Of a stretch of 64,000 nucleotides of DNA, positions 59,441 through 64,000 are shown piece by piece. Position 1 is the first letter of the stretch, and each line of letters starts with the position of its first letter. Position numbers and translations under genes: made by a program. The notes beneath the pieces are model-generated. The model did no database searches. It was given only the letters and a program-made list of their open reading frames with translations, and was not told the origin of the DNA. Origin of the DNA: Halopenitus sp041821145 (GTDB taxonomy: Archaea > Halobacteriota > Halobacteria > Halobacteriales > Haloferacaceae); NCBI RefSeq assembly GCF_041821145.1, contig NZ_JBGUBC010000005.1, positions 111,588 to 175,587 of the forward strand, given 5' to 3'.

Positions 59441-59608
59441 ATGGCAGACCTCATTGTCAAAGCAGCGGTCAAGGAAGCGCTGGAGGACAAGAACGTCGCC
59501 TCGGACTTCTACGAGGCGCTCGACGAGGAAGTCGAAGAGCTGCTCGAGGACGCCGCCGGCCGCGCGGAGGCGAACGACCGCAAGACGGTCCAGCCCCGCG
59601 ACCTATAG
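59441..59608 (+). CDS. Small histone-fold protein (DUF1931-like)
   Basis: 55 residues: MADLIVKAAVKEALEDKNVA, SDFYEALDEEVEELLEDAAG and RAEANDRKTVQPRDL, a single histone-fold helix-strap-helix similar to DUF1931 and to half of an archaeal histone doublet. Very acidic, so DNA binding is unlikely without a partner; might form heterodimers or act in nucleoprotein. ATG 59441 chosen over 59423 for the TATA spacing. Followed by a T-run terminator at 59619-59635. Confidence 0.85.
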   Translation: MADLIVKAAVKEALEDKNVASDFYEALDEEVEELLEDAAGRAEANDRKTVQPRDL

Positions 59609-59618
59609 ACGGGTCCGT

Positions 59619-59635
59619 TCTTTTCCCGTTTTTTT
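59619..59635 (+). terminator. Poly-T terminator after the histone-fold gene
   Basis: TCTTTTCCCGTTTTTTT, two T-runs (four and seven T) starting about 10 bases after the stop at 59608. Typical archaeal T-rich terminator. Confidence 0.75.
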
Positions 59636-59684
59636 CGTCCGTGTTCGCTAGCCGCCGCGCCCTCGATCGGGCGTGTCGATGACG

Positions 59685-60410
59685 TCAGGGCTCGATCACG
59701 CGAACGCCGTCGTTGGTTCCGAGATGAATCTCGTCAGTAAGATCCACGAACAGTCCGTGTTCGAGTACGCCCGGCATGTTCGCGATCGTTCGCGCGAGCG
59801 AGGCGGGATCGTCGATCGATCCGAACGCACAGTCCAACACGAGGTTGCCGTTGTCGGTGACGACCGGTCCGTCCTTTCGCTTTGCACGCCGCAGCGTGGG
59901 TGCTCCGCCCGCCGCCCGGACCGCCCGTGCGACCGTGGCGCGAGCGTCGGGGAGCACTTCTACGGGGACCGACCGGTCGAGTACCGCCGACTCCTTTGTG
60001 GGATCGGCAACGACGAGCAGCCGATCGGCGGCGGAATCGACCACCTTTTCGCGTGCGTGAGCCGCACCGCCACCCTTGATCAGCGTCCCCGCCGGCGCCT
60101 CCGATTGCTCACCGAGGACGACCTGGTCGGCGCCGTCGATCGCCACGTCGATTCCCGGGTCGTCCCCGCTGACGACCTCCTCGAGGTCGACGATCGGGAT
60201 CTCACACTCCCGGGCGAGTTCACGGGACGCAAACGACGTCGGCACGCCACGAACGTCCGCGCCGGCATCGACCATCCGCCCGATCGCCCGGATCGCGAAC
60301 CCCGCCGTCGATCCCGTGCCGAGGCCGACGACCATGCCGTCGGTCACCGCCTCGGCGGCTGATTCGCCCGCCCGTCGCTTCTGATCGTCCGTGCCGCCGG
60401 TCGTCTTCAT
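59685..60410 (-). CDS. rpiA: Ribose-5-phosphate isomerase A
   Basis: Interconverts ribose-5-phosphate and ribulose-5-phosphate. 241 residues: VVGLGTGSTAGFAIRAIG (about 27-44, phosphate loop), VDIAIDGADQV-like DVAIDGADQV with the catalytic Asp, LIKGGGAAHAREKVVDSAAD (Lys/Glu catalytic region) and VTDNGNLVLDCAFG. The start MKTTGGTDDQ (60410) is the second ATG of the frame, preferred for family length. Not in a pathway operon. Confidence 0.96.
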   Translation of the reverse strand: MKTTGGTDDQKRRAGESAAEAVTDGMVVGLGTGSTAGFAIRAIGRMVDAGADVRGVPTSFASRELARECEIPIVDLEEVVSGDDPGIDVAIDGADQVVLGEQSEAPAGTLIKGGGAAHAREKVVDSAADRLLVVADPTKESAVLDRSVPVEVLPDARATVARAVRAAGGAPTLRRAKRKDGPVVTDNGNLVLDCAFGSIDDPASLARTIANMPGVLEHGLFVDLTDEIHLGTNDGVRVIEP

Positions 60411-60479
60411 ACCCGCTCCTGTGTCGGCACCCACAAAAAGCGTCCTCGTTTCATCCGCGTTCTCCGCCGTCGCCGCTCG

Positions 60480-61604
60480 TTACTCCAGCCGATCGACGAC
60501 GGCTTCGGCGTCGTAGGCGAGCGTAAGCGTCCGTGAGCGGCCGCGCCCCTCGACGTCGGCGTATTCGGCCTCGATCAGACCGAGTTGGTCGAGCTTGTTG
60601 ATGATCTCCGAATAGCGGGTGTACCCGAGATCGGTCTCGGCGTGGAACGCCTCGTAGACCTCCCCCGCGCGCTCGCCGTCGTGATCGACGAGCACCGAAA
60701 CGAGCGCCCGCTCGGAGGCGGAAAGTCCGCGAAGCGACCGCGAGAGGTGAACGAACTTCGACTTCTCGTAGGCCGACTCGACGTCCTCGATCGTGATCGT
60801 TCGGGAGCCGCGCATCTCGGCGTTGAGCCCGGCCCGCCGAAGCAGGTCGATCCCGACTCGGAGGTCGCCGCTTTCGCCGGTCAACTCCGAGACCCGCTCG
60901 AGTTCGGGGCGATCGATGACGCCGTCCCGGAATCCTCGATCGACCCGCTCCTGGAGGATGTCGGTGATCTCGGCGACGTCGTAGACCGGAAAGTACACCT
61001 CCTCAGGACGAAACACCGACTGCACCCGTGAGTCCAGTTCGTCTATCACCTCAAGCGAGAGGTCCGAGGAGACCACGATCACGCCGATCCGGGCGCCGGT
61101 GTGAGTCTCGTGGGCTCGCAGCATCGAATAGAGCGTATCGGAGGCCTCGTTCTCATAAAAGAGGTAGTTCACGTCGTCGAGGGCGACGACGAGCACCTCG
61201 TCCTCCTCGACGAGCTGATCGGTGATCTGTCCGAACAGTTTCTTAAAGGAGATTCCCGAGGAGGGCGGTTCGTACTCGAAGATGCGCTCGAAGAGTCGTG
61301 AGAAGACGGCATACCGCGTCGAGTCCACCTGACAGTTCACCCGCACAGTACGAACGTCGGTTTCGGCGGTCAATTCGGTAAAGAGCTTCTGGATCGCCGT
61401 CGTTTTGCCCGTTCCCGGCGGTCCTCGTACCATCGTGTTCAGCGGGCGCGATCCACGGACTGCGGGCCGGAGCGCGTACTTGAGTCCCTCGATCTGGCTC
61501 TCCCGGTGTTTGAACGTCTCCGGCACGTAGTCGATCTCGAAGACGTGTTCGTCACGAAAGACGGATTCGTCCCACGAGAGCATCCCGTCCGGATCCCCAC
61601 TCAT
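60480..61604 (-). CDS. orc1/cdc6: Orc1/Cdc6 replication initiator
   Basis: AAA+ origin-binding protein, 374 residues. Walker A RGPPGTGKTTAIQ (about 60-72), Walker B VLVVALDDVNYLF (about 137-149), sensor 1-type VIVVSSDLSLE, and a C-terminal winged helix (about 280-374, SERALVSVLVDHDGERAGEV, YSEIINKLDQLGLIEAEY). The ATG at 61604 gives MSGDPDGMLSW; a second ATG upstream is possible. The 100 bases upstream hold no origin-like ORB array that I can see, so this may be an off-origin paralogue. Confidence 0.93.
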   Translation of the reverse strand: MSGDPDGMLSWDESVFRDEHVFEIDYVPETFKHRESQIEGLKYALRPAVRGSRPLNTMVRGPPGTGKTTAIQKLFTELTAETDVRTVRVNCQVDSTRYAVFSRLFERIFEYEPPSSGISFKKLFGQITDQLVEEDEVLVVALDDVNYLFYENEASDTLYSMLRAHETHTGARIGVIVVSSDLSLEVIDELDSRVQSVFRPEEVYFPVYDVAEITDILQERVDRGFRDGVIDRPELERVSELTGESGDLRVGIDLLRRAGLNAEMRGSRTITIEDVESAYEKSKFVHLSRSLRGLSASERALVSVLVDHDGERAGEVYEAFHAETDLGYTRYSEIINKLDQLGLIEAEYADVEGRGRSRTLTLAYDAEAVVDRLE

Positions 61605-61713
61605 CGTGTATATCACTTCCCCCCGTCCACTTAACCGTTCCCCGGTACCTGGGCGAAAGTGTAACGATCCGAGATATCGGTCAAGGCGGCCGAAATACGG
61701 GCTTTCAGTTTCA

Positions 61714-62877
61714 CTACCGGAGCGCTCTCGTCGTCTCTATCGTCGCCTCTTTTCCGTCTCCGTTTCCCCTCCCAGTTCCGTTCGAGTCATCGGCGGTCAG
61801 GACGTGGACGTACCGGGTCAGGGATCGATGCACTCGTCGCTCGAAGAGGGCGTCGACCCGCCAGCCGGCGTCGATAGCCGTCCCCCGCCAGTCACGGTCG
61901 GCGACCATCACCGCTCGGTCGCTCACCCGGCCCGCGGCCGAGAGCGCCCCCGCGATCAGGTCGGAGAGTTCGTGGCGTTCGATCTTCGACTGGCGGCCGT
62001 AGGGTGCATCGAAGGCGACGCAGTCGACCCCCCCGTCGGATAGGGGAAGTGCTGTCGCGTCCGCTCGCAGGACGTCCCATTCCCCGGAGAGATACGTTTG
62101 CAGGTTCCGTCGGGTGCCTTCAACCATCTTTGGCTGGGCATCGGCAGCGATCACGCGCGCGCCAACGAGTCCAGCCTCGATCGGAAGCCCCCCGGTCCCA
62201 CACATCGGATCGAGGAGGATCCGTCCGGGTCCTGCGCCCGCGAGGTTCACGTACGCGCGGGCGTCGATCGGATCCATGCTCCCCGGCTGGAAGAACGGGC
62301 GATCGGTCGGGGCCGGGGCGAACTCACGGTCCGCCTCAGCGTGGATCCACCCGAGCGTGCACGTCTCGACGTGCTCTCCGTCGGCACCCGCGACGGCCTC
62401 GTGGACGGGGCGCTCGCCGGCCGCAAAAAGCGCCCGTAGCACGTGGTCGGGGTCATCGAGATCGACCGAAAAGCCACGGTCAACGAGCACCTGTCCGAGT
62501 TCGCGTTCAGCACGTCCGGTCGAGACTCCGGTCGTGGCGCGCACGTCCCGTGCCCGAACCGCGACCGATCCGGAGCGGCCAGTACCTGCCGGCTTGCCGG
62601 CGCCACCGGGGTCGCCCGATCGTTTGCCCTCATCAACGGACCGGTTCGAGAGCGCGATCCGAAGGAGGCGGACCGCATCGTCGACGGTTGGATCGCACCG
62701 TCCGATCGACTCGAGGGCGGCGTGGGTGTACGCAAGCTGGGGAGCGCCGGAACCGACGACATCGGCGCGGGCGATCCCGGGTGCGACGATCTCGACGCCG
62801 GAGGCGACGCTTGCGGCTTCGTAGGTCGCAAAGGCATCCGTTTCGCCGGCCAGTTCGAGCCAGTACACGATCGACAT
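61714..62877 (-). CDS. tRNA (guanine10-N2)-dimethyltransferase, Trm-G10 type
   Basis: 387 residues: THUMP-containing N-terminus (about 1-160, with Gly/Arg-rich insert near 95-125) and a Rossmann methyltransferase domain with LLDPMCGTGGLPIEAGLVGA (motif I, about 222-241), DALFDAPYGRQSK-like AFDAPYGRQSK (motif IV, D-A-P-Y) and RVDALFERRVHRSLTRYVHV at the end. Makes m2,2G10 in archaeal tRNAs. ATG 62877 (MSIVYWLELAG) matches the family start. Confidence 0.92.
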   Translation of the reverse strand: MSIVYWLELAGETDAFATYEAASVASGVEIVAPGIARADVVGSGAPQLAYTHAALESIGRCDPTVDDAVRLLRIALSNRSVDEGKRSGDPGGAGKPAGTGRSGSVAVRARDVRATTGVSTGRAERELGQVLVDRGFSVDLDDPDHVLRALFAAGERPVHEAVAGADGEHVETCTLGWIHAEADREFAPAPTDRPFFQPGSMDPIDARAYVNLAGAGPGRILLDPMCGTGGLPIEAGLVGARVIAADAQPKMVEGTRRNLQTYLSGEWDVLRADATALPLSDGGVDCVAFDAPYGRQSKIERHELSDLIAGALSAAGRVSDRAVMVADRDWRGTAIDAGWRVDALFERRVHRSLTRYVHVLTADDSNGTGRGNGDGKEATIETTRALR

Positions 62878-62902
62878 CCATCCGCGTCCCAAATGAGCCT
62901 AA

Positions 62903-63157
62903 CGGACGGCTCTCGATGACGACTTCGAGGCTGCCAAAGACGCCGCCAAGACCGTCGTCCGCTGGATCCACGACACCTACGACATCGACGACGGCAGCCA
63001 GGAGACGAACCGGGACTACCGAGTCGCATTCCAAATGTTCGCCAAGCACGTCACTCGCGCCGACGAGATCCCCGACACCAACGAGTGGATCTCGACGAAG
63101 ACCAGCCGGGACTACAACCCCGAGCCCGACGAGGCCTCGTTCGTGAGCCGAAGTTGA
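62903..63157 (+). pseudogene. Fragment of a haloarchaeal tyrosine-recombinase integrase
   Basis: The frame from about 62903 to the TGA at 63155-63157 reads DDDFEAAKDAAKTVVRWIHD, TYDIDDGSQETNRDYRVAFQ, MFAKHVTRADEIPDTNEWIS, TKTSRDYNPEPDEASFVSRS, which matches the N-terminal core-binding region of haloarchaeal site-specific integrases (ETNRDYR, the HVTRADEIP segment). There is no start codon in frame (TGA and TAA lie just upstream) and no catalytic domain. A broken remnant, marking an old integration near the Trm-G10 gene. Confidence 0.72.
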
Positions 63158-63435
63158 GTGAGATGGGGAAACGACGGGTCACGTCCCACACGATTCTGTT
63201 GAAGTTGCAGAAGGTGGAGTGCTCCCACTTGTAACAGATTTTACGGCTGGGAGGCCTTGTTGAAACTCTCAACTGGTGGGAGGTTTCGGTGGCCGTGCTG
63301 AATACTAAGCGCGATTCTTGCAGAATCGACCAGCCTAAAATGGTCTGACCTGAATCCGCTTAGCGATCAGTCATTTCCCGGAACCATATATTTCAAGAGA
63401 TATGGTCACCTGTACCATGGTAAGGTCAAATCAGA
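63158..63435. other. Lower-GC intergenic stretch with palindromes
   Basis: About 280 bases, visibly less GC-rich than the rest. It contains a perfect hairpin CGATTCT-TGC-AGAATCG (63312-63328), CCATAT-N10-ATATGG (63384-63405) and TACCATGGTA (63413-63422). The TATA-like ATATATTT at 63386-63393 is about 45 bases before the PAS gene start. No supported gene; the TTGTTGAAACTCTC-like word near 63260 could belong to an IS end, but I cannot assign it. Confidence 0.5.
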
Positions 63436-64000
63436 ATGGGTCCTACAGAAGACATATCGGAGGAAACGCGTCAGCAATCTCCGCTTCCCGACGGAGTGAT
63501 TCGAGATGTCTACCATTCGGTCAACGACGCGATTTTCGTTCACGCCGTGGAGACCGGCGAGATCCTCGACGTGAACGAGACGATGTGTGATATGTATGGA
63601 TACTCGCGGGCTGAAGCCCGGCAGCTGTCCATCGAAGATCTCAGCACTGGCGTTCCTCCGTACACTCAAGACACTGCCATTGAGTACGTGCAGAAGGCTG
63701 CTGAGGGCGATCCACAGGTGTTTGACTGGCACGCTACAGATAGCGAGGGAGATCCCTTTTGGGTCGAAGTAAGTATGCGGCGAGCAGCCATCGACGACCA
63801 GACGCTTGTCCTCGCTATCGTTCGGGATATCACCGACCACAAGCGCCGCGAACACGAACTGAACGAACTCTTCGAGGAGTACAAGGCCATTTTCGAAAAC
63901 GTGCAAGATGCTGTTTTTCTCATTGACGTTGACACCACCGATCCGGACCCAGTGTTTCGATTCGAGCGACTCAGCCCCTCGCACGAATCGACGAGCGGGC
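63436..64000 (+). CDS. PAS-domain sensor protein (5' part, runs off window)
   Basis: 188 residues visible. One PAS domain (about 22-135): VYHSVNDAIFVHAVETGEIL, VNETMCDMYGYSRAEARQLS, WHATDSEGDPFWVEVSMRRA and the end LAIVRDITDHKRREHELNEL, then the start of a second PAS-like domain (FENVQDAVFLIDVD). The C-terminal output (histidine kinase, or bacterio-opsin activator type) is outside the window. Codon use is less GC3-biased than in neighbours, consistent with transfer. ATG 63436; no upstream ATG in frame. Confidence 0.85.
   Translation, partial: MGPTEDISEETRQQSPLPDGVIRDVYHSVNDAIFVHAVETGEILDVNETMCDMYGYSRAEARQLSIEDLSTGVPPYTQDTAIEYVQKAAEGDPQVFDWHATDSEGDPFWVEVSMRRAAIDDQTLVLAIVRDITDHKRREHELNELFEEYKAIFENVQDAVFLIDVDTTDPDPVFRFERLSPSHESTSG

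Noticed and set aside
61605..61713. Replication origin next to orc1/cdc6
   Set aside because: The gap is only about 110 bases and shows no repeated ORB-like boxes or long AT-rich unwinding element.
63051..63272. Minus-strand ORF of 73 codons in the region after the integrase fragment
   Set aside because: Arg/Ser-rich, no transposase motif seen; could not be assigned to any IS family.

Overview
The window is a chromosomal segment of a halophilic archaeon (class Halobacteria). Evidence: very high GC, acidic proteins, archaeal information-processing genes (TBP, thermosome, Orc1/Cdc6, Hel308, KEOPS subunit Cgi121, PurO, SepF), TATA boxes about 25-30 bases upstream of start codons (leaderless transcripts), and the haloarchaeal-type glucose-6-phosphate dehydrogenase Azf. 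The genus cannot be fixed from the sequence alone.

Layout. 1-13.9 kb: housekeeping genes (3'-truncated uvrA, hisG, tbp, thermosome, an ornithine cyclodeaminase/alanine dehydrogenase-family enzyme, sepF, azf) with small conserved haloarchaeal proteins. 13.9-25.4 kb: a sulfur and redox neighbourhood with a TauE/SafE exporter plus a small membrane partner, thioredoxin, a Cys-bearing HTH regulator, an M20 peptidase, a class V aminotransferase preceded by a coupled 49-aa ORF, a ZIP transporter, TusA and DsrE-like proteins, a rhodanese-persulfide dioxygenase fusion, a split YeeE/YedE transporter and a PiT-family permease. 26.6-31.7 kb: an acetoin-type 2-oxoacid dehydrogenase locus (E1 alpha, E1 beta, AcoX) converging on an E2 gene fused to an OsmC-like domain. 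32.1-45.6 kb: a respiratory copper island with a SafE-like protein, SCO, a double winged-helix regulator, NosY, NosF, a NosL-like/NosD fusion, NosL, the ba3 oxidase operon cbaDBAC and a CcoI-type copper P-type ATPase; no nosZ is present. A tnpB remnant lies inside the island. 45.6-62.9 kb: three universal stress proteins, DHH phosphoesterase, uvrC, aspartate kinase, purO, tRNA-Gln, cgi121-hel308, GIY-YIG protein, larB, a one-domain histone-fold protein, rpiA, orc1/cdc6 and a tRNA G10 methyltransferase. 62.9-64 kb: the start of an accessory stretch with an integrase remnant, gene-free lower-GC DNA and a PAS-domain sensor that runs off the window.

How the parts fit together. The sulfur genes would take up or export sulfur oxyanions and move or oxidise sulfane sulfur. 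Several of their promoters carry a TTGTG-type inverted repeat beside the TATA box, which may mark a shared regulon. The copper island would import and insert copper into the ba3 oxidase, with Nos maturation proteins apparently used without a local N2O reductase. The most unusual items are the E2-OsmC fusion, the Nos proteins beside cbaDBAC, the TTGTG promoter palindromes, the 49-aa leader gene and three unrelated intergenic minisatellites of about four copies each. No complete mobile element, CRISPR array or rRNA was seen.
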